Source: CAZSIA01 sp045126355
Lineage (GTDB): Bacteria; Bacillota_I; Bacilli_A; Acholeplasmatales; Anaeroplasmataceae
Direction: 5' to 3'
NCBI GenBank assembly: GCA_045126355.1
Contig: JBGVOE010000075.1
Coordinates: forward strand, 1 to 22,307
DNA: 22,307 bases
Shown: positions 1 through 6,584 of the stretch, piece after piece
Layout of the letters: every line of letters starts with the position of its first letter
Numbering within the stretch: the stretch's first letter is position 1
The notes under the pieces: generated by a model
The model's input: only the letters and a program-made list of their open reading frames with translations
Told to the model about the DNA's origin: nothing
Databases searched by the model: none
Program-made: the position numbers and the translations under genes

Positions 1-59
1 TATAATGAAACAGACTACAGTGCTTAATTAAATTATATCATCTATGAAGATGACATAAA

Positions 60-80
60 AGTTGTGTTGTACTCACAACT
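60..80. other. 7-bp hairpin in the plsC leader region
   Basis: AGTTGTG at 60-66 and CACAACT at 74-80 are perfect complements around a 7-base loop. No T-run follows on the + strand, so it is not a + strand terminator. On the - strand it would be followed only by TTTTA, which is a weak terminator at best. A smaller hairpin (CATCT-ATGA-AGATG) lies just upstream, around 39-53. The role is unknown; it may be a leader structure. Confidence 0.35.
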
Positions 81-105
81 ATAAATGAATCTCTGAAGAA
101 GGAGA

Positions 106-147
106 ATGTATAATCTTAAGTACAATTTGATTATACTAGTGTTTTAA
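106..147 (+). CDS. Possible leader peptide coupled to the acyltransferase gene
   Basis: A 13-codon frame (MYNLKYNLIILVF) opens at ATG 106 and closes with TAA at 145-147, one base before the ATG of the next gene at 149. The only good ribosome binding site in the region, AAGGAG at about 99-104, sits directly before it. The downstream ATG has no Shine-Dalgarno sequence of its own. This arrangement fits translational coupling by termination and re-initiation. The weak point is that the spacer between GGAG and ATG 106 is only one base, which is shorter than normal. It could therefore be a chance frame. Confidence 0.3.
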   Translation: MYNLKYNLIILVF

Positions 148-148
148 A

Positions 149-1420
149 ATGGGAAAACAATTAGTCGCAGAAGAAATTAGATCAAGAAAAATTAAAAAGC
201 CTGGAGCTATGTATTCTTTATTAGGATGGGTATGGAAGACATTTATGTATAAAAAATATAATGTAAATGTTAATATGAATGTTGATATGAAACAAGTTAA
301 AGAACCTCATATCTTTATTAGTAATCACGCATCACGCCTAGACTATATTTTTACAGGGGTTCCACTATATCCAACTAAGTATAATTTCGTAGCTGGTTAT
401 AATGAATTTCACCGTTCTCACTTAGCTTTAGTATTTAAATTATTACGTGTAATACCAAAGAAGAATTTTACACCAGATATTTATACTATTAAATCTATTT
501 CAAATGTTATTAAAAGTGGAGGAAATATTACAATCTTTCCTGAAGGAATGAGTAGTATTTCAGGCGCTAATCAACCAGTAGCAATTGGAACTGGTAAATT
601 TATTAAACATCATAAGGTTCCTGTGTATTATTCAGTTATTAAGGGTGGATATTTAACAAGTCCTAAATATAATTTAAAAGATCGATTAGGTTATGTTGAA
701 GTTGTATTCGATCGAATGTTTACTAAAGAAGAGTTAGAAACTTTAACACCAGAAGAAATTGAAGATATTATGAATCAAAAACTATATCATGATGATTATG
801 AGTGGAATAAAATTCATAAACACCATTATGATATAGGAGATGAAGGAGCTCTTCATTTAGAAGATTTATTATTCTACTGTCCTAAGTGTGGTAGACAACA
901 CACTATGAAAACAGAAGGTAATAAGATTTACTGCACAGAATGTGGAAATGGAGCAACACTTCTTGATACATATGAATTAGTTCCATTTGATGATAGTTGT
1001 GTTATTCCTGAAACGCAAACTAAATGGTTTAATTTAGAACGTGAAGTAATAAAAGAAGAAATTAAAAATCCTGATTTTATTTTAGAAGAGAAAGTTAAAT
1101 TAGGAATGTTACCAAAATATGAATTATTAAAAGAACAAAAAACATCAGAAATTGTTGGAGAAGGCATCTTAACTTTAACACATAAAGGCCTAACTTATAA
1201 AGGAAGTAAGGATGGAGAGGATTTCGAATTCTTTATCGCTAGTGCTAATCTTCCTACGTACGGAATGTGTACTGATGTAAGTAGATTCTATACCTTCTAT
1301 GATGGAGAGTTTGTAGAGTTTTATCCAGAACATTCAGTAGTTGAAAAATTCTTCTTAGCTACAGAAGAAATACATAGAGCAAATGGCGGAAGATGGCAAG
1401 ATTTTAAATTTGAAAAATAA
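149..1420 (+). CDS. PlsC-type glycerolipid acyltransferase with C-terminal zinc ribbon
   Basis: A 423-residue member of the lysophosphatidate (PlsC/AGPAT) acyltransferase family, which transfers acyl chains to glycerol-phosphate lipids at the inner membrane face. The HX4D catalytic motif is NHASRLD, with H60 and D65. The FPEG substrate-binding motif is at 130-133. A hydrophobic N-terminal stretch at about 21-33 could touch the membrane. After the acyltransferase core comes a four-Cys zinc ribbon (CPKC at 244-247, CTEC at 262-265) and about 155 further residues, so the protein is much longer than the usual 200-250 residues. The start at ATG 149 is the first in-frame start after a TAG at 137-139; it lacks its own ribosome binding site. 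A terminator follows closely. The acyltransferase call is secure; the exact acceptor lipid and the role of the zinc ribbon are not known. Confidence 0.85.
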   Translation: MGKQLVAEEIRSRKIKKPGAMYSLLGWVWKTFMYKKYNVNVNMNVDMKQVKEPHIFISNHASRLDYIFTGVPLYPTKYNFVAGYNEFHRSHLALVFKLLRVIPKKNFTPDIYTIKSISNVIKSGGNITIFPEGMSSISGANQPVAIGTGKFIKHHKVPVYYSVIKGGYLTSPKYNLKDRLGYVEVVFDRMFTKEELETLTPEEIEDIMNQKLYHDDYEWNKIHKHHYDIGDEGALHLEDLLFYCPKCGRQHTMKTEGNKIYCTECGNGATLLDTYELVPFDDSCVIPETQTKWFNLEREVIKEEIKNPDFILEEKVKLGMLPKYELLKEQKTSEIVGEGILTLTHKGLTYKGSKDGEDFEFFIASANLPTYGMCTDVSRFYTFYDGEFVEFYPEHSVVEKFFLATEEIHRANGGRWQDFKFEK

Positions 1421-1429
1421 TAATTTATT

Positions 1430-1466
1430 CGGAGATACCTAAACGGGTATTTCCGATTTTTGCTTT
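1430..1466 (+). terminator. Rho-independent terminator after the acyltransferase gene
   Basis: A 10-bp stem with one G-T pair, CGGAGATACC at 1430-1439 and GGTATTTCCG at 1446-1455, is followed by ATTTTTGCTTTTT. It starts 9 bases after the stop codon. Confidence 0.85.
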
Positions 1467-1548
1467 TTAATTGAAATCAAATAAATATTAATTTAAAATA
1501 TAAGTATAAAATTAATTCTTTGTAAATATAGTAGTGAGGTGTTTTTTT

Positions 1549-1989
1549 ATGAGAGCTAGAGAATATATTGAACATCAATACATACCATGGATCTTGTTTT
1601 TAGATAAAAGAGATACAATTAAACATTTTGTAGATGGTAAAGAGAGTTATTTATGTGAACTTTATAATCATATTTCAAAAGAGTTTAAGGCTTTAGAAAG
1701 ATATGAACTTTTTATGTTTAGAGTTGAGTTTTTAAAACAAGCTACTCCATTAGGATTAGTTCATATTATCGCGGTTAAAACACCAGAGGCAATACTGCAA
1801 GGTGAGAGTGCATATTTATTTATTGTATACAATGATAATGAATTAATTTATTACACGGTTGATTATGTTTTAGACATAACATACGCAATTAAGAAGTATA
1901 AAGATAAAAAATTTACTACTATTTGTAATACTGAGTTAAATTTAAAGGAGATCATGAATAAGATTACTATGGATTTAATGACATTATAG
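1549..1989 (+). CDS. Hypothetical protein, first gene of the dagK-ger cluster
   Basis: A 146-residue protein that I do not recognise. The ATG at 1549 is preferred over an in-frame GTG at 1534 because GTGAGGTG at 1534-1541 then serves as the ribosome binding site. There is no signal peptide or membrane helix. The sequence is rich in aromatic and charged residues and looks like a soluble alpha/beta fold; strands such as SAYLFIVYN and LIYYTVDYV are visible in the second half. The stop TAG overlaps the ribosome binding site of the next gene, 10 bases before its apparent start, so the two are probably co-transcribed and coupled. By position it belongs with the lipid kinase and germination genes, but that gives no function. 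No clear housekeeping promoter was found upstream, only AT-rich sequence. Confidence 0.7.
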   Translation: MRAREYIEHQYIPWILFLDKRDTIKHFVDGKESYLCELYNHISKEFKALERYELFMFRVEFLKQATPLGLVHIIAVKTPEAILQGESAYLFIVYNDNELIYYTVDYVLDITYAIKKYKDKKFTTICNTELNLKEIMNKITMDLMTL

Positions 1990-1999
1990 GAGTGATAGA

Positions 2000-2887
2000 A
2001 TAAAAACAATTATCATCTATAATCCTTACAGTGGTAAAAATCAAATAGAAGTTTTATTATTAGATGTAGTAGAAGAATTAAAAAAATATAATATATTTGA
2101 TGTAAGTATTTTTAAGCCTACTTATAAAAAGGAGATTAGTATTTATTTAGCTAATAATAGTAGTAGGTTTGAACTTGTTATTGTATTTGGTGGAGATGGA
2201 ACATTAAATGAGGCTTTAAATGGTTTGATGAGTAAAACCTGTAGACCCAAACTATTATATGTTCCAACAGGTACAGTTAATGATTTTGGACATTATTTAA
2301 AAATACCTTCTAACTTTAAAGAAACATTTAAATTATTATTAAATGAAGTAAGTTTTATTGATATTTGTAAAGTTAATGAAATGTATTTTTTATATGTTAT
2401 GGCTTGTGGGAAATTTTCAGGTATTTCATATGGAGCTAATATTAATAATAGTAAAAAAAGTTTGGGTATCGTTTATTATTATTTAAGAGCTTTTAAAGAA
2501 TTTTTAAAACATAAAAGTAAAGGCTTTATAATTAATAATCTGAAATGTTCTTTGTTTTTAGGACTTAATGTTTGGAGGATTGCGGGATTTAATCTCGGAA
2601 ATAAAAAAGGTAATAAATTAAATGACGGAATGATTGATGTGGTGTTTTTTAAAGACACCACTTTTTTAAACACAATAGCTATTGGACTCTTTTTACTGTT
2701 TGGAATTAAGTTAAAAGGAGTAGTTAGGAAAGAGCGTGTAAGTAGTTTAAATATTAAATGTGATAGTAAAAAGCAATTTAATACAGATGGAGAAGAAAGT
2801 TATTTTACTGATAAAGTTAATATGGTTGTACTTAGGGAATCATTAGAAATTTATCTTCCAAAAGCAAGTATGAAAAAATATTTATAA
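2000..2887 (+). CDS. Diacylglycerol kinase-family lipid kinase (DagK/YegS), apparent ATA start
   Basis: About 295 residues, the usual length for this ATP-dependent lipid kinase family, which phosphorylates diacylglycerol or related lipids. The N-terminus reads IIIYNPYSGK and then FGGDGTLNEALNG, with the nucleotide-binding GGDGT at 64-68. PTGTVNDFG follows, matching the family's conserved GTxNDF. The first in-frame ATG (2225) lies after GGDGT and would remove the active site. The frame is open back through the previous gene. The only position with correct spacing after GGAG (1989-1992) is ATA at 2000-2002, exactly where an ATG would be expected. So this is either a rare ATA start or a G-to-A change or sequencing error. 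The gene starts 10 bases after its upstream neighbour and ends 37 bases before the germination permease. Confidence 0.8.
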   Translation: MKTIIIYNPYSGKNQIEVLLLDVVEELKKYNIFDVSIFKPTYKKEISIYLANNSSRFELVIVFGGDGTLNEALNGLMSKTCRPKLLYVPTGTVNDFGHYLKIPSNFKETFKLLLNEVSFIDICKVNEMYFLYVMACGKFSGISYGANINNSKKSLGIVYYYLRAFKEFLKHKSKGFIINNLKCSLFLGLNVWRIAGFNLGNKKGNKLNDGMIDVVFFKDTTFLNTIAIGLFLLFGIKLKGVVRKERVSSLNIKCDSKKQFNTDGEESYFTDKVNMVVLRESLEIYLPKASMKKYL

Positions 2888-2924
2888 ATGCTAATAATTG
2901 GTAAATAATAAAATGGGTGATAAA

Positions 2925-3953
2925 ATGAAAACTCATTATACAACTGTTTTTAGCATTTTAGTTTATATTTTAAAAAACAACTATTTAATTTTTACTTACT
3001 TATTTATTCCACTTCTCATGAAAGATTATCAAAACACCTCATATATCGCACCGCTTATTTTTATAGTTGTGTGTACTTTAATGATTTTGATTCTTCCTAA
3101 AAAAATAGGCGAGGTAAAATACAATGAAATATTAAATAAATCTTTTATAGCTAAACTTTCTTATTATATAGTTCAATTTATAATGTTGGTTTTAAATGTT
3201 GTTATTGTTAGTTATACAATTAGTCGGATATTCTTTTATAACTATAATATTATGTTGTTTATTATAGCTACAATCTTGGTTGTTATCTATATCTCAACAA
3301 GTGATATCGAGGTGATTTTAAATAGCTCCTCATTTTTATTTTTAATAGCGATACTACTTATTATATTTCCTGTCTTTTTAGCTAATGAAGTAAAAGATTT
3401 TACTTTACTTATGCCTTTTTTCGAATTTAAGGGAATGACATTCTTATTAATATTTTATTTTATATTAGATGCCATATCGAGTATTTTAAACGGAGCTAAG
3501 ATAAAGGGTAAAATAAGTAAATGGAAACTTAGTATTCCTATTTTTATTATGCTACTGTTTATGACTTTAGAACTTCTTAATATTATTGTTATTACAGGAA
3601 CAACGTTTCTACTTAATAATGAATTCTTAGGTTTTTTTACACTCTTTATTCAAGATACGATTAACTATATAGGGAATTTAGGATTATTCTTTTTATATGT
3701 TATTCCTGTTGTTGGGTGTTATAAAGCAGGTTACTCTTTAAGGAATATAAAAAATGGTTTTAAAATTAAGGATAATGTATTTTATAATATTTTAATTTTT
3801 ATAATTTTGGTCTTTTTAACAAGTGTAATTATTTATTATACTGAAATTCCTAAGCTTTCTTTTATACTCGTTTTAATTTCAACAATCTTACTTAGTTTTA
3901 CATATATTTTCATCATTATTAATAGGAGCCAAAATTATGAAATCAAATTCTAA
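2925..3953 (+). CDS. GerB-family spore germination permease subunit
   Basis: A 342-residue, very hydrophobic protein with about ten membrane helices and almost no soluble domain. It fits the GerAB/GerKB endospore germination family (amino acid permease superfamily), the B subunit of nutrient germinant receptors in the spore inner membrane. The call rests on length, helix number and especially position, directly before GerA- and GerC-type genes. The ATG at 2925 is chosen because GGGTGAT at 2915-2921 lies just upstream; an in-frame TTG at 2898 and ATG at 2913 are weaker alternatives. Its last 17 bases overlap the next gene, so the two are translationally linked. The amino acid or other germinant it binds cannot be read from the sequence. 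Confidence 0.8.
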   Translation: MKTHYTTVFSILVYILKNNYLIFTYLFIPLLMKDYQNTSYIAPLIFIVVCTLMILILPKKIGEVKYNEILNKSFIAKLSYYIVQFIMLVLNVVIVSYTISRIFFYNYNIMLFIIATILVVIYISTSDIEVILNSSSFLFLIAILLIIFPVFLANEVKDFTLLMPFFEFKGMTFLLIFYFILDAISSILNGAKIKGKISKWKLSIPIFIMLLFMTLELLNIIVITGTTFLLNNEFLGFFTLFIQDTINYIGNLGLFFLYVIPVVGCYKAGYSLRNIKNGFKIKDNVFYNILIFIILVFLTSVIIYYTEIPKLSFILVLISTILLSFTYIFIIINRSQNYEIKF

Positions 3954-5367
3954 TAAAGCATTCTTTCTACAGTTGAAAGAAAAACTTGAAGAAGATATTG
4001 ATGTAATTATTAGTGAAAATAAAGAGATTGATATAACGATTTTCTTTCAAGAACAGATGTGTAATATTACTGACTTTTCTCGTGATTTTCTTCCTCTATT
4101 ACGTATGAGTCCTGAACTTAATGCAGAAGAAGTATTAACAGGTTTAGCAAGAGAAGTTGATGTTTTTGAAAAAGATGTTTATCAAATAATCTTTAATGGG
4201 TTAATGTTACTTTATGATCATAAGCGTGATAAGTTTTATCTACTTGATATTTCTAAAGCTTTAAGAAGAACGACAGGAGATTCAAACGCTGAACCACAAA
4301 ATATAATTGGTTCTAGAGATGGTTTTACAGAAAATTATAAAGATAATATTTCACTCCTTCGTTCTAGAGTAAAAAATGATAATTTCTTAATTGAAGAATT
4401 TAAAATAGGTAGAAGAAGTAAAACATGGGTTGGTTTAGTATATATATCGGATATACATAATGAAGAAAAGAGAATGGAGTTATCAAAGAAATTAAAAAGT
4501 ATTGATATAGACGCGCTGATTACAATTAATGATATCTTACCTCATTTATCTGATCGGTATATCTTTCCGATTGTTAATTATATTGGTCTACCTGATTTAG
4601 CTGTTACAAAGTTATTAGATGGAGAGTTTATTATTGTTATCGATAGGATTCCAACAGTCTTAGTTACACCGACAAGTCTATCTGATTTAATGGAAGAGCG
4701 TGTTGATTATGTAACAAATAAAACTTCTAGATTACTTCAAAGAATTATCGTGTTATTATGTTTTTTCTTATCTACTGTTTTTCTAGGACTCTTTTTAAGT
4801 GTTTTAACTTTTCAAATAGATGTTTTATCTTTGCCACTTCTTTCAACATTTTCAGTAACACAAAAAGGAGCAATTTTTCCAATCTTTATTGAGATTGCAT
4901 TTGTCTTGTTTTTATTTGAACTTTATTACTTTGTAGGGTTTCGTTCTAGTGAAAAAACACTCTCCTCAACAATTGTTTTAATAGGTGGTTTAATCATCGG
5001 ACAGAACTTAATAGATAGCGGAATGGTTGGGGTTGTTGTTATCACAATTACTGCACTGTGTTTCTTAGCTACATTTGTTGTTACTAATAATATTTTGTTT
5101 GTTTTCGGTATAAGTGTTGTTAGATTTATTTTTCTTTTATCTGGGCTGTTTTTTGGATTTTATGGAGTTAGCTTATGTTTAATTGTTTTCGCTATTCATT
5201 TTTCGAAACAATCATTCTTAGGAGAACATTTCCTTCATCCTTTTATTCCTTTTGATTTTACTGGTTTTACAGATTTCTTTAAAGCAAGAGCAAATAAAAA
5301 AAGGGTGAAAAGAAACACCTCTTTAGATTTAACAGATGACACAATTAAAGGAGAAGATCATGCGTAA
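3937..5367 (+). CDS. GerA-family spore germination protein
   Basis: A 476-residue GerA-family subunit of a germinant receptor. The N-terminal half is soluble and holds family motifs: SRDGFTENYKDNISLLRSR at about 126-144, FKIGRRSKTWVGLVYISDI at about 155-173, and LLDGEFIIVIDRIPTVLVTPT at about 226-246. The C-terminal half has membrane helices at about 268-292, 313-335, 345-382 and 386-420, then a basic tail. Odd point: the conserved TERPD segment before the LL(D/E)G motif reads NYIGLPD here. The ATG at 3937 has AGGAGC upstream and lies inside the end of the permease gene. The last 8 bases overlap the start of the lipoprotein gene, so all three are probably made in fixed proportion. Confidence 0.93.
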   Translation: MKSNSNKAFFLQLKEKLEEDIDVIISENKEIDITIFFQEQMCNITDFSRDFLPLLRMSPELNAEEVLTGLAREVDVFEKDVYQIIFNGLMLLYDHKRDKFYLLDISKALRRTTGDSNAEPQNIIGSRDGFTENYKDNISLLRSRVKNDNFLIEEFKIGRRSKTWVGLVYISDIHNEEKRMELSKKLKSIDIDALITINDILPHLSDRYIFPIVNYIGLPDLAVTKLLDGEFIIVIDRIPTVLVTPTSLSDLMEERVDYVTNKTSRLLQRIIVLLCFFLSTVFLGLFLSVLTFQIDVLSLPLLSTFSVTQKGAIFPIFIEIAFVLFLFELYYFVGFRSSEKTLSSTIVLIGGLIIGQNLIDSGMVGVVVITITALCFLATFVVTNNILFVFGISVVRFIFLLSGLFFGFYGVSLCLIVFAIHFSKQSFLGEHFLHPFIPFDFTGFTDFFKARANKKRVKRNTSLDLTDDTIKGEDHA

Positions 5368-6349
5368 GATTTTTATATTAATCTTTTTGTTTTTTACATT
5401 AGCTCTAAGTAGTTGTAATACCAATATTAATTCTAGCATTTATATTTCATCAATTGGATTTGAGATTAAAGATGATAAATTAGTTACTTACTTTTTATCT
5501 AATCCTTTAACTGATATTAGTAGAAGTAGTGAGGATAAAGAAAAAGAAGCACAGTTTGTGAGGATTGAGGCTAGCAGTGTTTATGAAGCTTTTAACGAAG
5601 CAAAACAGTCCTTACTTTCTCCTCTTAATTTTTTACATGTTAAAACTGTTATTTTTACAGAAGAATGTTTTAGTAGTAAATATATCCTTGATTTTCTAAC
5701 ATTCATTAAAAGTGTTAGATTTATTTCATATAATTTTTATGTATTCGCGACTATTTCTAAGATTGAAGATTTATATAAATTTAAAAACCCAGAGCAGATT
5801 AGTTATCAATATAGTATCTTGAGTTCTCCTGATTTACTTTCATATAGTGATTTTGGAATAGAAAAGCTTCATTTTCTTGATTTCGCTAATGACTATTATA
5901 ACAGTGGTCGTTATCTTCATATCCCCTTAATTTTAATCAACGATGCATGGGGTAAAAATATTACAATCGAAGTGGATGGTTTTTTATGTTATGGATTTCC
6001 TATAACCCTTTATCGCAATAGTGAGTTTAAGGGAATGTTATATCTTTATGATAAAAACTCCTTACTTTTTCATGATGAAGATGACGTTTATCGAATAACG
6101 AATTATAGAGTTAATAAATATGTTAGAAATAATCGTTTTGTTTTTTCTATCTCCTATGAAGATATTACTGTCTTTGGGGATGGGTCTAGAAGTAAATTTG
6201 AGGAAAAACTAGTTATGGAAATAAAAAAATATTTAGATTCTTATACTACTAATCAAAATGGATTATATTTGATTAAGTTCTATAATTATCTAAATACTAA
6301 ATCGTTAAATTTATATGATTTTGACATTGAAATTTTGCATAAAGGTTAA
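5360..6349 (+). CDS. Ger(x)C-family spore germination lipoprotein
   Basis: A 329-residue lipoprotein completing the germinant receptor. The ATG at 5360 is preferred over an in-frame ATG at 5336 because AAAGGAG at 5347-5353 is well placed and because the protein then begins with a clean lipoprotein signal, MRKIFILIFLFFTLALSSC, with lipid-modified Cys19 in the lipobox LSSC. The next region (ISSIGFEIKDDKLVTYFLSNP, then about 20 residues of charged linker, then ASSVYEAFNEAKQSL) matches the start of the Ger(x)C fold. GerC proteins sit on the outer face of the spore inner membrane and work with the A and B subunits. It is somewhat shorter than typical members (about 370-400 residues). No clear terminator follows. 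Confidence 0.88.
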   Translation: MRKIFILIFLFFTLALSSCNTNINSSIYISSIGFEIKDDKLVTYFLSNPLTDISRSSEDKEKEAQFVRIEASSVYEAFNEAKQSLLSPLNFLHVKTVIFTEECFSSKYILDFLTFIKSVRFISYNFYVFATISKIEDLYKFKNPEQISYQYSILSSPDLLSYSDFGIEKLHFLDFANDYYNSGRYLHIPLILINDAWGKNITIEVDGFLCYGFPITLYRNSEFKGMLYLYDKNSLLFHDEDDVYRITNYRVNKYVRNNRFVFSISYEDITVFGDGSRSKFEEKLVMEIKKYLDSYTTNQNGLYLIKFYNYLNTKSLNLYDFDIEILHKG

Positions 6350-6362
6350 AATTCACAAAATA

Positions 6363-6392
6363 TTCAAATTTTTCCACATTTTATAGTATAAA
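6363..6392 (+). promoter_or_regulatory. Possible promoter reading toward the giant gene, across tRNA-Trp antisense
   Basis: TTCAAA at 6363-6368 and TATAAA at 6387-6392 are separated by 18 bases. This is the best + strand promoter-like pair upstream of the 9-kb gene; 6512-6584 holds only weak AT-rich candidates. A transcript from here would run antisense through tRNA-Trp. The high A+T content makes chance matches likely. Confidence 0.35.
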
Positions 6393-6395
6393 ATG
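6377..6395. promoter_or_regulatory. 19-bp perfect inverted repeat, operator-like
   Basis: CATTTTATA (6377-6385) and TATAAAATG (6387-6395) are exact complements around a single G. The right arm contains the TATAAA of the possible promoter. The shape, two 9-base half-sites with a one-base centre, fits a dimeric DNA-binding regulator better than a terminator: a one-base loop cannot form a normal hairpin and no T-run follows. No regulator can be named. Confidence 0.35.
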
Positions 6396-6406
6396 AAGGA
6401 GTAAAA

Positions 6407-6451
6407 TTGATTTGGATGCTTTTAGTGCAAAAAAAATGGCAGGGGCAGTAG
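6407..6451 (+). CDS. Candidate 14-residue small ORF ending inside the tRNA-Trp locus
   Basis: AAGGAG at 6396-6401 is followed after five bases by TTG at 6407. The frame reads MIWMLLVQKKWQGQ and stops at TAG 6449-6451, within the 3' half of tRNA-Trp on the other strand. It lies directly downstream of the possible promoter and inverted repeat. Two of its 14 codons are TGG. It may be a translated leader or a chance frame with a good ribosome binding site. Confidence 0.22.
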   Translation: MIWMLLVQKKWQGQ

Positions 6452-6511
6452 GATTCGAACCCACACCAAAGGTGTTGGAGACCCGTGTGCTACCATTGAC
6501 ACCATGCCCCT
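6437..6511 (-). tRNA. tRNA-Trp (CCA)
   Basis: Read on the - strand, the acceptor stem is AGGGGCA (6511-6505) pairing fully with TGCCCCT. A D-arm GTGT/GCAC and a T-arm GTGGG-TTCGAAT-CCTAC are present, and CCA is encoded. The anticodon loop CTCCAAC gives anticodon CCA at 6478-6476, which reads UGG. The sequence is close to the Bacillus tRNA-Trp. The last anticodon-stem pair (27-43) is a mismatch. It is the only - strand gene here, convergent with the germination operon and divergent from the giant gene. A run of eight T after the CCA may end transcription. Confidence 0.95.
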
Positions 6512-6523
6512 AGCGCATAAATT

Positions 6524-6552
6524 AGTATATCATATCAAAATTTAAAAATCAA
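6524..6552 (-). promoter_or_regulatory. Promoter for tRNA-Trp
   Basis: On the - strand, TTGATT (6552-6547) and TATACT (6529-6524) are separated by exactly 17 bases. The -10 box lies 12 bases before the first base of the tRNA. This is a good sigma-A type match. Confidence 0.75.
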
Positions 6553-6584
6553 CAAATTTTTTAACAAAAAGGAGAAATGAGTAT

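Noticed and set aside
1..6. TATAAT at the very start of the window as a promoter
   Set aside because: It is a perfect -10 box, but the -35 region is outside the window and such hexamers are common in this AT-rich DNA.
928..1167. - strand frame inside the acyltransferase gene, and another at 2479-2673 inside the lipid kinase gene
   Set aside because: Both lie fully within well-supported genes and have no start signals or recognisable protein features.
2225..2887. Lipid kinase starting at the first ATG, 2225
   Set aside because: This start would remove the N-terminal strand and the essential GGDGT motif, which are intact in the same frame upstream.
6437..6511. tRNA-Gly with anticodon TCC
   Set aside because: The loop can be misread as TCTCCAA. 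The full acceptor stem AGGGGCA/TGCCCCT, the encoded CCA and the correct base count place CCA in the anticodon, and the sequence resembles Bacillus tRNA-Trp.
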